Assembly (NCBI RefSeq): GCF_021130785.1
Contig: NC_060207.1
Coordinates: forward strand, 99,421,501-99,485,500
Reading direction: 5' to 3'
DNA: 64,000 nt
Origin: Homalodisca vitripennis
Lineage: Eukaryota; Arthropoda; Insecta; Hemiptera; Cicadellidae
The notes under the pieces: model-generated
What the model saw: the letters and a program-made list of their open reading frames with translations, nothing else
The model's database searches: none
What the model was told of the DNA's origin: nothing
Program-made: the position numbers and the translations under genes
Part shown: positions 1 to 10,298 of the stretch, one piece after another
How the letters are laid out: each line of letters begins with the position of its first letter
Position numbering within the stretch: the stretch's first letter is position 1

Positions 1-114
1 AGACCAAACGAACAGGTTCTTGTAACTTAGTGTTTCCATTATAGTAAGACACATAAAGTAGTTATAGTAGGAAGGATTACCTCAGTTTGAATGTTGAATT
101 TAGCTCCAGTTCAC

Positions 115-323
115 CTTTCTTTAATTGCAGCGTCTAGTAACTGACGCTGTCTCCGATTTATGAAATCGGAGTCATGTTCGTCTGAAGAGATACAAAGAAC
201 GTCGGTGACGAAAGGCTCAATAGGTGAAGTGGTAGACTCATCAGGTGCACAATTGAGTGCACTACGGTATTCTGACACGATCTCCAAGGAGGGTGGAGCA
301 ACCAAGTTTCCAACAGATAGCAA
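115..323 (-). CDS. candidate internal exon, unknown protein
   Basis: An open frame of about 69 codons on the minus strand has protein-like composition: a Ser/Thr/Pro/acidic middle (SSDEHDSDF) and a basic end (INRRQRQLLDAAIKER). The frame stops at a TGA that lies inside a good 5' splice site, AAAG|GTGAAC, with the exon ending at base 115. That is the pattern expected of an internal exon read into its intron. The stretch is clearly richer in G+C than the flanking DNA. It lies just outside the segmental duplication and has no counterpart near 42800-43080. I recognise no domain. The opposite-strand frame at 160-369 looks like a shadow. The upstream (acceptor) boundary is uncertain; possible AG sites lie near 280-300. 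Confidence 0.3.
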
Positions 324-1108
324 AAATGATAAACAAATGTACAGCTACTGTGGGCTAAAACGTTATTAGATACTATTTCGTTGCAAAATATTGTTATAAC
401 TATTTTAATAAAATAATAAAATGTTACTCAAGAGCGGAATGTATGTACCGAATTTAATTTACGCTTATTTAGAGCAAACCCATTACAGATTCCACTTTAC
501 ACTAATTACATTTATTATACATACACAGTATTTGATTATGATTAGCTTTTAATACATAGTATTGGAAATCTGATTTGAAATCCGTAAAAATGTTGATTGA
601 ATTTAAATAAATACAAGTTTATGTGATACCAAAAAAAAATTATGGTTGCCTGTAAAGTCGGTTTTACGGGCGAAGATTTTACGTGACAACGTCTTTTTCT
701 CGGTAGAATATTTATTGATATGAATATTATTAAATTGCACAATAGGAACAAGGAATTGAATGAAAATAAGAATTGCACAAATTTTAACTATAGAAATATA
801 TTTTTTTTACTAAAACATTGTACATAATTTGAAATTAATTAAAATTTGTTATTGTAAATGGTAAAGTTGAATAAAACATTTACTAAAATTGGAATTTTAA
901 ATTCTTGCTAAACACAGTTAAATTCTAACTCCGCGCGTGGTGATTGGTCGGTTTAGTTCGTTTGTTTGGTCGCACTGTTATGACAGGTTAGAGGTTATAA
1001 TTTGTTATTTTAAATGTTTGACTAGCAATACGCGCTGTTTCTTCTCAATCGACTGAATTACGATTGATTGCAGAGTGATTTAAACTAATAATTTACTTAA
1101 CACTATCA

Positions 1109-1370
1109 ACATTTGTCAATAGTATGACATAACCTATAAACTCAGTTTCTCAACTTTTGTGTCAATCTAACAATTAATCAATCAATCATAGTTTACGATA
1201 ATGAAATATCAGTGTACAATTATTTACCTTTATTGTTGTACATTTGTCAATAGTATGACATAACCTATAAACTCAGTTTCTCAACTTTTGTGTCAATCTA
1301 ACAATTAATCAATCAATCATAGTTTACGATAATGAAATATCAGTGTACAATTATTTACCTTTATTGTTGT
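1109..1370 (+). repeat. perfect 131-bp tandem duplication
   Basis: Bases 1109-1239 are repeated without visible change at 1240-1370. Both copies begin acatttgtcaatagtatgac and end at tttattgttgt. Perfect identity in otherwise fast-diverging DNA points to a very recent duplication inside the 642-1590 insertion, or to an assembly artefact. Confidence 0.9.
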
Positions 1371-1421
1371 AGTTGTTGTAAATGACGAATCTAAGCACTC
1401 CACATTTTCACGAATAAACAT

Positions 1422-1498
1422 AGTTATCTGCTTTATCCCGTGCGGCGGACCCACAGTTATCTGCTTTATCCCGTGCGGATCCCGTGCGGCGGACCCAC
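1422..1498 (+). repeat. short G+C-rich nested tandem repeat
   Basis: The phrase agttatctgctttatcccg followed by tgcggcggacccac occurs at 1422-1454. Its first part recurs at 1455-1478 and its second part at 1479-1498, so the 33-bp unit is partly duplicated twice. It lies inside the 642-1590 insertion. Confidence 0.8.
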
Positions 1499-2195
1499 TG
1501 GACGGGCATCGTAACGTTACCGGGCGTTACACTTTTTCATGAGTGACTCCGAGCCGCAACCTAATTTAAGACGTTGTCACGTCAATAAATGTTGAACACA
1601 ACATATATTGTATCATATTGGTCTGTGTACTTCTTTATTTACATTCAGTATTAGTAACCTTATTATTTTTCTAGATCAATTTCAATACTATAGTCATAAG
1701 GAAATATCTTAACTACAAATAAACGAGACAAAAGTAGGTCTAAGCAGTCATATTTTATGTTAAAATTACTCCCTTTTATTTGAAAAGCTAGAAGACGTTG
1801 TTGAGGAAGACAGTTGTTCCATGAAGGAGTACAACATTGGAAAAAGAAAATATCCAAGATATAATAGACGTCTGTCATATTCCAGCAAGAATAGTGTCTG
1901 AGGCTCGTATTCAATTATTTAGGACGAACTAACCGTAACGTAAGCGGTTTGGATTCTAATCTCAAACATATGTATAAAAAAGTATTTAATTATTTTACCT
2001 AATATCATATACTTGATGTTCTATGTACATTCAAATTCTTTTTAACAGAGGATGTAATAGTACTTTTACTTTAAAACGTTTTGAAATAAAACCAAATATC
2101 TACATCATAGATTTTTTACTATGATGTCTGAGTTTTAAACCAGTCAGATAGAGTTTTACAATGAAAGTAATCTTTGCTTTCCGGCCGGCTGTTTG

Positions 2196-2370
2196 TGACA
2201 GTTCACGACCCAAATCAGGGCGGTTTGTTGTGTTCTGGAGGCCAGCGAATCCCACTCTCACCCTTCTGATTCTTCAACCCCATCTAACCATCTTTCACGA
2301 CTAAGCCTTACACAAGTTTATTGCTGTTCTTTTCAACATTTGCCACTTCTCCCTCTCATATGACTAATAA
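2196..2370 (+). other. conserved island, copy A
   Basis: It matches 44019-44190 at roughly 91% over 150 bp with no gap, while neighbouring duplicated DNA is much more diverged. One plus-strand frame stays open across the match in both copies (…FTTQIRA, then CCVLE, SHSHP, SNHLSRLSLTQV). By eye, about five of the eleven codon differences are synonymous, slightly more than expected by chance. It could be a decayed exon, a repeat fragment or a regulatory island. No product is recognised. Confidence 0.45.
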
Positions 2371-2764
2371 ATATGATTCTACCACACTGTGTTATTTTGT
2401 AATATTAAATTTCACAAAATCATGTTATATCCGGTTACTAACGTGGATTTAGGTGTAATTTCTGAAACTGCGATAGTTATCACGGTAAGTCCGTTATAAT
2501 TATAGTTCAGTTCATAAGAATCGGGTAATACTGAAAATGAGTATAAACTGGAATCATCCTGTTGAGTGTAACAATAAAGGAATCTATTTCATGTTCCAAG
2601 AGTCAAGAGCCAAATTGCATTGTTTAAGCACAAAGCCTAGTTTTTCTATGCAATATATGCAGAGAGAAACTAATTATCGCCTTACTAGTATGTGTGGGTA
2701 GCAACATTTTATTTATTTTTAACAAAAGGAGAGGTAGAATTTTTTTAGTCTTATTATTCTGTTT

Positions 2765-2935
2765 GTCCTCATGAGCCACTTACCAGTGTAAGGAACCTAT
2801 AAAAATATATAAAGGAGAGTAGGTATAGTTACAGATAAAAACTGAAACGATCAGAAACTGGATTTGAACCTGCGATATCCCTATAATAACTCATAGAATG
2901 TCCGACACCCTAGACCGCACAACATTGAGGTCTCC
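2765..2935 (-). mobile_element. tRNA-derived SINE, degraded
   Basis: Read on the minus strand, the head contains a tRNA-like A box (gcggtctagggtgtcggac, complement of 2900-2918) and a B box (gcaggttcaaatcc, complement of 2860-2873), spaced about as in a tRNA. The anticodon region is eroded. A non-tRNA body follows. The same element sits at the equivalent place in copy B (44590-44765), so it predates the duplication. A body-only relative lies at 28150-28240. The A box resembles Leu/Ser-type tRNAs. Confidence 0.65.
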
Positions 2936-3022
2936 TCCGAATTAATCTGTAACGAAAGAGCTTAAGTAAGGAACGACAAACTTCTACAAAGAATCTTATT
3001 GCTTAACTAGTGAAATATAATA

Positions 3023-3028
<6 letters not shown>

Positions 3029-3094
<66 letters not shown>
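3029..3094 (+). repeat. (TG)n microsatellite, about 33 units
   Basis: An uninterrupted TG run. The Cys-Val open frame across it is an artefact of the repeat. Confidence 0.98.
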
Positions 3095-3095
<1 letters not shown>

Positions 3096-4790
3096 CCAAT
3101 AGAGGAATATCAGGAAATAAATTTGTTAAAAGCCTCACAAAGAAGTATTGTGCATTTATACGATACAAATTTGCTGTCTTCTCTTGGAATATAAGGAAAG
3201 GAAAAATACTTCCTCGTCGGATTGGAGATCGTCCTGTAGTTTATCAATTTTGAAATGTTGTATCCTTTGACGACTTACCCTATTAAAGTTAAGGATAAAT
3301 GGTTTATATTGTATTTCTTACACTGACAATCCAAATATATTGTTTATTTTATCATGACATTATTGCGCAAAATAACACTTTTATTATTTGTAATGTTAAG
3401 AGTTTAAAAAGCCTCTATAATTAACACTAGTTCAGTCAAACACGTGTAAGGACTTATATTACAAAATGTTTATGGCTAAATGGATTAATTAATTGTTCGT
3501 GAAAATTTAAGTTGTTCACCAAATAAAGAGTTTGTAAGTAGGGCGTCTATCCGATTTCAGTCTAACTGTCACATGGAATGTGTAATACCGTACAGTTTCT
3601 CTGAATGTGCCTACCGAAAACTGCTTTATCTGTTTTAATAAGCTTTATATTTATTCGCTTTACCATCAATAATTCATTTGTTAAGTTATATGTTGTTATT
3701 GAAGTTCTATTACGGATCCATTCCATCAAACATTGGCCGTTATTCAAATCTAGTTCGATAATTAATTTAAATAAAGATAATTAGATTTAGAAATATCAAA
3801 TATTCCCAAAGTAAGTATAATGTTTGACAGTTGACATTAATCAAAGTGAAATGTGTGAAGGGGCTAATTCCTACAGAATAAATTATATGTAATCGATTAT
3901 AATGTTGCCCTAACATTTCACACTATTTATTTGACAATGTGGACTTCAGTGATTATTATTTTCAAACAACTATTATTATATACCTGAGTGCTGCAAGAGG
4001 AAAGCCGAATTATAGGTTCTAGATCAGCCCCTACCTGAATAACTAGAAGAGAAGATTTCTTTGTGCAAGGAGAGGAAATGTTGTTCGAACTTAGTGCTCT
4101 CAATACCGAGCCTAAGCGGCGCTGCTAAGCGTTATTCTTTTCATCGTAACTTATCTGATGGATGGTTAATTACGTCTTCCACTCCTCTTTAGTTCCCTAT
4201 AAATCCAAGCTGCACTCTTAAAGGTCAATCTGTTTTTTAGGATTATCTGTCTTCTGTTTCGTTACATCTGTCAGTTGATCCCAATGAACCGACAGACGTA
4301 CAGGAGAGAGGATAAGTCCGCAGTGAACACAGTGAATGTGAATACTGTCTATAGTACAAATATGACCCTAAGAATACTTAGGAATATTTCAGTCAAGGAG
4401 AGACAATCAGTTTACACGTATGTTAGAGGATACGGGAAACTGGTTCCTACGGTACAGGCGAGATGTGAGATGACGTTTGGCGTGAAAAAAGATTCATCAC
4501 AATAACCTTCCAGACATCAAGGATAATATGGAAATATCTCAAAGATAAGGCTTCCAGAAACCTTTCCAAACTGAAGTCTACCGCATTCCTAGCTTAGTGA
4601 CGTGATAAACAATAGGGTACAGGGATATATTGTAATGACCAACACTTAGGAACCGTTAACGATCTCACGTCGATTAAGTCTTCCATTATTGAAACTCTGT
4701 TTCAAGCTATGCGCTTACGTTTCTTTGGTGCGATTTTGACGTTAATTATTAAAATTATTGAACAGACGTGGGTAATCGTTACATTATCTA
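3095..4790. other. gene-free stretch
   Basis: A+T-rich DNA that I could not align convincingly to copy B, whose equivalent interval (44770-45140) is much shorter. Open frames at 3562-3747 (minus) and 4275-4505 (plus) have no recognisable composition or splice context. The part around 4060-4640 is somewhat richer in G+C, but I can assign nothing to it. Confidence 0.5.
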
Positions 4791-5264
4791 GAAAGGCCCA
4801 GTCATGCATTGCCAGCAAATTCTGATAACTGAAGGATATTGCTAAGAATTATACATGGAAAGATGCTCATTAGTGTAAGGTAGGGAAGACTGTGACTTGT
4901 TTACTCTAAACCAGCTAGCTTCTTCTAAGCAAAACATTAACTCCTGAAATAATATTGTAGTTACGACGTCAAGTAAAATGAAACTATTAAAGTTAGTATT
5001 GAAGTATCGATTCAGAAGACATCAAATAATTATTACGATTGTTTTTACTGTATGATAAAAATATACTCAAGTAAGACGTATGCAATTAATGGAATATAGC
5101 AGATTAATGCAGATTGTTTTATATATGCTGTGTTTTAAAATTAGATCATTTATAAAGCAAATATAAACTATTTATTACACGGTTACCAGAACCTATTAAT
5201 ACATTTAAAACCTTCAAGACTTATAGTGATAATTTTGAACAATGTATTTCAAGTTTTCAAGTAT

Positions 5265-5740
5265 CAAATGAGTGTCAAAGGTAATCAAAACGCACAAGTG
5301 GCTACAAATAAGGGAGACGAACTGTCACTCATGTGTGAAGAACTCAATCCCGACCTGCTGATTGTAACCGAACACGGTTTCAACAACAGCAACATTGACA
5401 GTTTCAAAATTCAAAATTACCAATTGGCAAAACTCTTTTTGCCGCAACTCCTCCAAAGGAGGAGGTTGTAGCAATTTTTTGAGAAACAACTTTTCCTTTA
5501 CCCCTCGCACGTTTGGGCACATCCGTAGACAAACATTTTGAAGTTACAGGGGTAAAAGATAAGAACAAGTCAATCACAATTTGATGTGATTGGCTTGTAC
5601 AGGTCTCCCAACGGAAACGATGAATCTTTTTTTTCAAATTTCGAACAAATTTTGTCTGACGTGACGAAGAAAAAGCGCAATTTCATTGTCATGGGGGACT
5701 TTAACATCGACATTTTTAGATGATAACAGTCCAATGACTA
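5265..5740 (+). pseudogene. LINE endonuclease fragment
   Basis: The frame starting near 5265 encodes DELSLMCEELNPDLLIVTEHG, the N-terminal strand and the catalytic Glu region of an exonuclease-endonuclease-phosphatase fold (TEHG at about 5366-5377). After frameshifts near 5430 and 5460, other frames carry VIGLYRSPNGNDESFFSNF and FIVMGDFNIDIF (5680-5715), the GDFN catalytic motif. In a live element this domain nicks target DNA to prime reverse transcription. Here it is split across at least three frames, then continues as a decayed linker to about 6170. Confidence 0.8.
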
Positions 5741-6182
5741 GAAAAACTCGCTGACTTGTTGGGGTCGTTTGGCCTTAACTGGTCGATCACCTCTCCCCCG
5801 AGAGTTTACGACCCACTTCGGCGACTGCGATTGACAATGTCGTCACAAATTTGTCAGACACCGAAGCTTTAGTGGTCAACACAGCCATTTCAGATCACTA
5901 TGGCCAACAGGTCACAATCAATGGTCATGAACCTGCAAGGGATCCAGTCAACAAAAAAAACAATCAGAAACACAAGGCCCGCAAATATTAAGCTCTTAAA
6001 ATTTTTTTCTCGCTCAAGAAAATTGGAGCTTTCTAAATTTTGGAGGTCCCCTTGAAACACAATTCAGTAGTTTTGAATCGACCTTTAACTACCACTTAAA
6101 CGTGAGCTGTCCCCCTGATAAAAATTCAACAAAAAACGAGGCAACAAAAGTGCACATGGATCACCAAAGGTATTGATTAATC

Positions 6183-7480
6183 TCTCTTTTCACTCGGGAA
6201 CGTTTCCACCCTCTCTCGAAATTGCGAAAGTTTACCCCAATTTTTAAGAAGGGCGACCCCCTTTCAACTCAAAATTATCGCCCAATTTCAATGCTGCCGG
6301 TTTTCAAGCAGAATTTTTTGAAAAAGTTTTTTTTCACTCGATGTGTGAATTTTTTTGAAAAACACAACCTACTATCAGCAAACCAAATTCGGGTTCCGAA
6401 GTGGAAAGTCAAGTCAACAACTGACGCAATCGTTCGTCTGGTCGACATGATAGTAGAAGGAATGGAAGATCGAGGAGACACGTTGAGTGTATTCTCGGAC
6501 CTATCGAAAGCATTTGACTGTGTTGACCACCATTCCCTCATTCTCAAATTGGAACATTACGGGGTGCGAGGAGTGCCACTCAAGTGGCTCGAATCGTACC
6601 TTAGTGATAGAAAACAATTTGTTGGAATTTCAGACGTTCGATCTGAAGGGAGAGGGCTGAAGGGAGCCCTGGGGAACTCCATCCTGAGTCCTCTACTCTT
6701 TTGATCTACGTCAATGATGTTGGTTCATCGGTAAGCCGCGGACAACTCGTCCAGTATGCCGATGACACGACTCTATGCTTCAAAGCGAATTCAAAAACAG
6801 AACTCGAAGAGATTACATTCATTGAACTCAAGAATGCGATCCAGCATTTCAATGAACTCAACCTCAGAACAAACCCAACGAAATCAACATTCATTCAATT
6901 TTGCCTGAAACACACGAACTCAGGCTCTAGTCCCCACTGTCATGTTGAATGAGACTGAGATCGAAGAAGTCTACTCAACAAAATTCCTTGGAATACACCT
7001 CGATCAAGGGGTTGACATGGGATTTTCATGTAGACAGCGTTTGTTCCAAGGTATCTCAGGCATTTATGTTTTGAGGAGACTCTCCGAGTATTGCCCGACT
7101 CAGGTGCTGATAACGGCGTACTATGGACTGAATCTACCCACACCTCTCCTATGGATTGGTTTTGTGGGGGGGTTGCTCAAAAACAAATGTTTCCAGAATC
7201 TTCATACTGCAAAAAAGAGCAGTCAGAATCATTGCCAAGCTGCAAAGGAGAGAGTCGTGTAAGCCAGCATTCAAAAATCTGAAACTGTTGACACTACCCT
7301 GCCTCTACGTATTAGAGACATGCCTTTTCTTCATGTCAAAATGCGAAACCATAAGAGGTAGTAACATACACTCTTACGCAACAAGGGGCAGTGGAGAACT
7401 ACCGAACTGGGAGACACAGAACGGCAGTTCATGAACGTTTACCGTCACAGGCGGAGAGTTCAATTCGTCAACAAATTGCC
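6183..7480 (+). pseudogene. LINE reverse transcriptase, frameshifted
   Basis: The main frame (6222-6704) carries RT blocks in order: TPIFKKGDPLSTQNYRPISM, then a garbled FGFRKGKSTTDAI block, then LSVFSDLSKAFDCVDHHSL (motif A, catalytic Asp), then LSDRKQFV. The usual GVPQGS motif has decayed to GALGNS. A one-frame shift at about 6700 leads into IYVNDV and QYADDTTLCF (motif C, catalytic Asp pair at 6754-6765). A further shift leads into the connection region (TKFLGIHLD). The protein would copy element RNA at a nicked chromosomal site. With broken frames and a damaged substrate-binding motif it cannot be functional. Confidence 0.88.
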
Positions 7481-8111
7481 AAATTCAATCAAAAACGCCC
7501 CAATGCTCAAAAGGTGAAAGAGTGGGACAATTCGAATGATTGGGAATGAATAAATGTTGACAATGTATGTCTAAAAGGGATTGAGATGTAAGAATGAGTG
7601 GAAAATTGTTAGTTTAAACAAATATAATGACGATTGCCATACAGTGTTATATTGTCTAACGCAATAAAAACATTTATTTATTTATTTATATAAATATTGA
7701 AACAATTATGTAAAATAATCAGTAATTATTATAATTCAGTTTTCATTCATTCTCTTTTTAATTGTTTATACTTGAAAACGTAGTATTCTAAAATTTTCAA
7801 TAATGAACGAAAGATATCTGCATTAGCATATTTTTTATGTTGAAAGTTGTCTTACAGTTCTTTATTTTCTTATTTAATAATTATCTATGGACAAAAATCT
7901 ATAATACAATTTTCCCCTTAAACTACTAAAACAACATAGTGTAATGTTTACTGGTTTTTACTAACTTGAAGTTTAATTATTGTATTGCAATGGGATAATC
8001 AACTTAAACACTTCAGTTTGTAGAAAAGGATTATTTGATAGTGTAAAATTATTTCGTAAAATCCGATTGTCTGTTTTGAATTTCATATTCCTTGAATAAT
8101 ATTTTTATATC

Positions 8112-8325
8112 AAAACATTATTTCAACGAATGAAGTGGAAAAAGTAACAAAAATCGAGAAAGACATGTGATGAAATATGACGGAGAGATACATTTGGCAC
8201 GGTCAGTGGATATACAAAAAGTAAGTGGATCATCATCCGGAGTTCTGAAAAATCGATGTCGACTTGACAGCACGTCTCCAATGGAGATTTATCAACGGTT
8301 TTTACTTCATTGACTTTTATAATAA
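8112..8325. other. near-invariant conserved element, copy A
   Basis: Bases 8155-8282 match 46093-46220 at 127 of 128 positions; the one difference is t8264 against c46202. The flanks out to 8112 and 8325 are about 87% identical, and the DNA beyond is far more diverged. On the plus strand a short frame from an ATG at 8179 reads MKYDGEIHLARSVDIQK and continues to about 8320. On the minus strand the core is also open in two frames. The plus strand contains AAA|GTAAGT, a good splice-donor match, but conservation does not drop after it. It may be a coding exon, a structured RNA or a regulatory element; its function is unknown. Confidence 0.75.
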
Positions 8326-8904
8326 GCAATGTCATTCTACCATTTATTCCATACATAATTATTAAATAACTTTATAGTTAAACGTAACTAATTGACTATT
8401 ACTTAGCATACCGATTGTTTCCGTCATAACCTCTCTCTACGAAGGTCAAGCGATCTTTACCTGCAACATGAATATTATGGAATTCTCTTACTATGACAGT
8501 GATTTTTCAACGCATTCATGACCAAACTGACGCTATTATGAGGCATGTTCATTTGAGAATACGACTAATATTTCATACAACATCTATCTTTAATTATAAT
8601 AATTGCAAAACATGTTTTAAAGTAATATCATTAACATCGTTAATATTATTCTCTCAATCATTTTTGTCCAATAATTTTATTGCATATATGTATCAGCTTC
8701 AGCTGAAAGAATATTTTATTATATTTACTGCTAACACACATCAAGCTTGACTATTTCAGGTCTTCAATTTTTACACATTTGTATACAATGTCCTGTCAGG
8801 TTTAAGGCGATAAGCGCTTGAATATTTTAAATGGGATGAATAAAGGAAGAAAGATTTATAAAGCTTAAAAATAAATACGTATAGTATAGAATATTGTTGA
8901 ATAC

Positions 8905-10298
8905 CTTAATTATGAAAATTTGCTTCCAAAATTGCAATCAGGGTTCAGAAAGAACCACAGCACTTGCACTGCATTGCTGAATATGTTTGCAGATGTTTTT
9001 GGGTCGAGGGACGCCGGCAGGTGTAGCTCTATAATCATGCTTGATTATTCGCAGGCATTTGATTCCATAAGCCATAGTTTGCTCCTTGCGAAATTGAAGC
9101 ACTTCGGCTTCCATGAGAGTGCAATTGTCTGGTTCAAGTCTTACTTGGAAAAAAGACTGCAGGTGACGAAGCTGGGTACCGATATCTCACCTCCCCTTGA
9201 GAAATTAAGGGGAGTGCCGCAGGGGAGCTGTCTGGGGCCCATTTTGTTCACCCTTTACACTGCAGATCTGTCCAACTGTGTAAATCACTGCAAGGTGCAT
9301 GCCTATGCTGATGACTGTCAATTGCATTTTTCTTATGAGTCAGATTCCATTAACCAAGTTTTCGCAGGGGTAAACTCTGATCTGGAGAGAATAGATGATT
9401 GGTCACGGAAGCATGGTCTCAAGTTGAACGCTGAAAAATGCATGATTCTTCATATTGCCCCGCCAACTGTCTGTCAAAAAATCCTGCTTGGAGATATGCA
9501 CGTTAAACTTGGTGACAAAATGTTGATGGTGAGTGATACTGTCAAGACTTTGGGAGTGGTGCTTGACAGGGGCCTCACATTCTCAGATCACATCACTCAT
9601 GTTTCCCAGTTGGCTTTAGGAAGGCTGCGAGGTCTGTACAGGTACCGATCAATACTGCCAGAATCTGCTAAGCTGCAGCTGGTCCAGTCATTAGTTTTGT
9701 CAGTGCTCTATTACTGTTTTCCTGCATACGGCAACAGCATTACCAGGGAGGAAATGTCCCGATTGCAGAGGCTGCAGAACACCGCAGTGCGCTTCGTTTA
9801 CAACATTCGTAGACGGGAGCGTATATCTGCCTATCGTGAGGCTGCCGGTCTTTTGCCAACTGATGCCGTGTGTAGGATGCAGACTTGCAACCTCATCCAC
9901 CGGGTCTTGGTACAGCAGGAGCCTCAGTACCTGGTGGAAAGACTCGTTGCTCGTGGGGGGGTGGCTCTGCGAAGCACCCGGCAGGATGCGCTACTCCATT
10001 TTCCAAAGGTCAGACTAGAGGTGGGTAGAAAAGGGTTTTCTTATTTTGGCCCTACTCTTTATAATGACCTCCCTTGGGACCTCAAACAAATGGGCATCCT
10101 AGCATTTAAGTCTAGAGTAAAATCTCATTTTATGAATACGTCTTAATTATATATTTTTTGTTACCATTTATGTGCACCATGAAAATAATGTGTAGTTTTT
10201 AATTTTAAGTTTGACTTGAGTTACTCTGTAAAACAGTTGTACACTGAGAGACGCTTGAAATAAAGGCATTTTTATTATTTATTTATTATTATTAATAT
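8905..10298 (+). mobile_element. 5'-truncated LINE with intact 3' half of ORF2
   Basis: This block of higher G+C content starts abruptly inside the reverse transcriptase near 8905 and ends in an A+T-rich short-repeat tail (ttattatttatttattatta) at about 10298, as expected for a LINE copied incompletely from its 3' end. Copy B continues straight through the equivalent position (about 47130), so the insertion postdates the duplication. The intact frame says it is recent. No convincing target-site duplication was found. Confidence 0.88.
8920..10146 (+). CDS. non-LTR retrotransposon reverse transcriptase, C-terminal 408 aa
   Basis: The frame begins with a TTG codon only because the element is truncated; codons upstream of 8920 are still element-like, so no genuine start exists. 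Residues 6-19 (QSGFRKNHSTCTAL) are the RT fingers motif, 42-48 (DYSQAFD) motif A, 98-103 (GVPQGS) the template-binding motif, and 129-132 (YADD) the catalytic motif C. LGVVLDRGLTFSDHI near 210-225 is the following conserved block. The remaining 180 residues form the thumb/C-terminal region. The endonuclease and the first RT blocks are missing. All visible catalytic residues are intact and there are no internal stops. It belongs to the Jockey/CR1-like group and is not the same family as the 5233-7690 element. Confidence 0.92.
   Translation: MLPKLQSGFRKNHSTCTALLNMFADVFGSRDAGRCSSIIMLDYSQAFDSISHSLLLAKLKHFGFHESAIVWFKSYLEKRLQVTKLGTDISPPLEKLRGVPQGSCLGPILFTLYTADLSNCVNHCKVHAYADDCQLHFSYESDSINQVFAGVNSDLERIDDWSRKHGLKLNAEKCMILHIAPPTVCQKILLGDMHVKLGDKMLMVSDTVKTLGVVLDRGLTFSDHITHVSQLALGRLRGLYRYRSILPESAKLQLVQSLVLSVLYYCFPAYGNSITREEMSRLQRLQNTAVRFVYNIRRRERISAYREAAGLLPTDAVCRMQTCNLIHRVLVQQEPQYLVERLVARGGVALRSTRQDALLHFPKVRLEVGRKGFSYFGPTLYNDLPWDLKQMGILAFKSRVKSHFMNTS

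Larger units (their letters stand above)
642..1590. mobile_element. 0.95-kb insertion private to copy A
   Basis: DNA before 640 and after 1590 aligns with adjoining bases of copy B (about 43430/43440), so the intervening block is an insertion in A or a clean loss in B. Near its ends lies a perfect 15-bp inverted repeat: acgtgacaacgtctt at 681-695 and its complement at 1568-1582. The right third (1420-1585) is unusually G+C-rich. The interior holds a 131-bp tandem duplication. No open frame longer than about 80 codons is present, so it is probably a non-autonomous element. I cannot assign a superfamily, and no clear target-site duplication is visible. Confidence 0.6.
5233..7690 (+). mobile_element. 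degenerate non-LTR retrotransposon (LINE)
   Basis: A 5'-truncated, frameshifted LINE of the Jockey/CR1 type. In order it shows an apurinic-endonuclease fragment (5265-5740), a deletion between the linker near 6170 and the reverse transcriptase, RT fragments (6183-6950), a decayed C-terminal part (6942-7480), and a 3' end of gcaataaaaac followed by an (ATTT)n tail to 7690. Flanking DNA on both sides aligns with a contiguous stretch of copy B near 45600, so the element inserted into A only. It is clearly dead: the PQG part of the RT motif is altered and several frames are broken. Confidence 0.85.

Noticed and set aside
3032..3253. 73-codon frame starting with a Cys-Val repeat
   Set aside because: It is translation of the (TG)n microsatellite plus random downstream sequence.
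8215..8226. AAA|GTAAGT as a real splice donor inside the near-invariant core
   Set aside because: Identity continues unchanged well past the site, which is not expected at an exon-intron boundary. The match may be chance.
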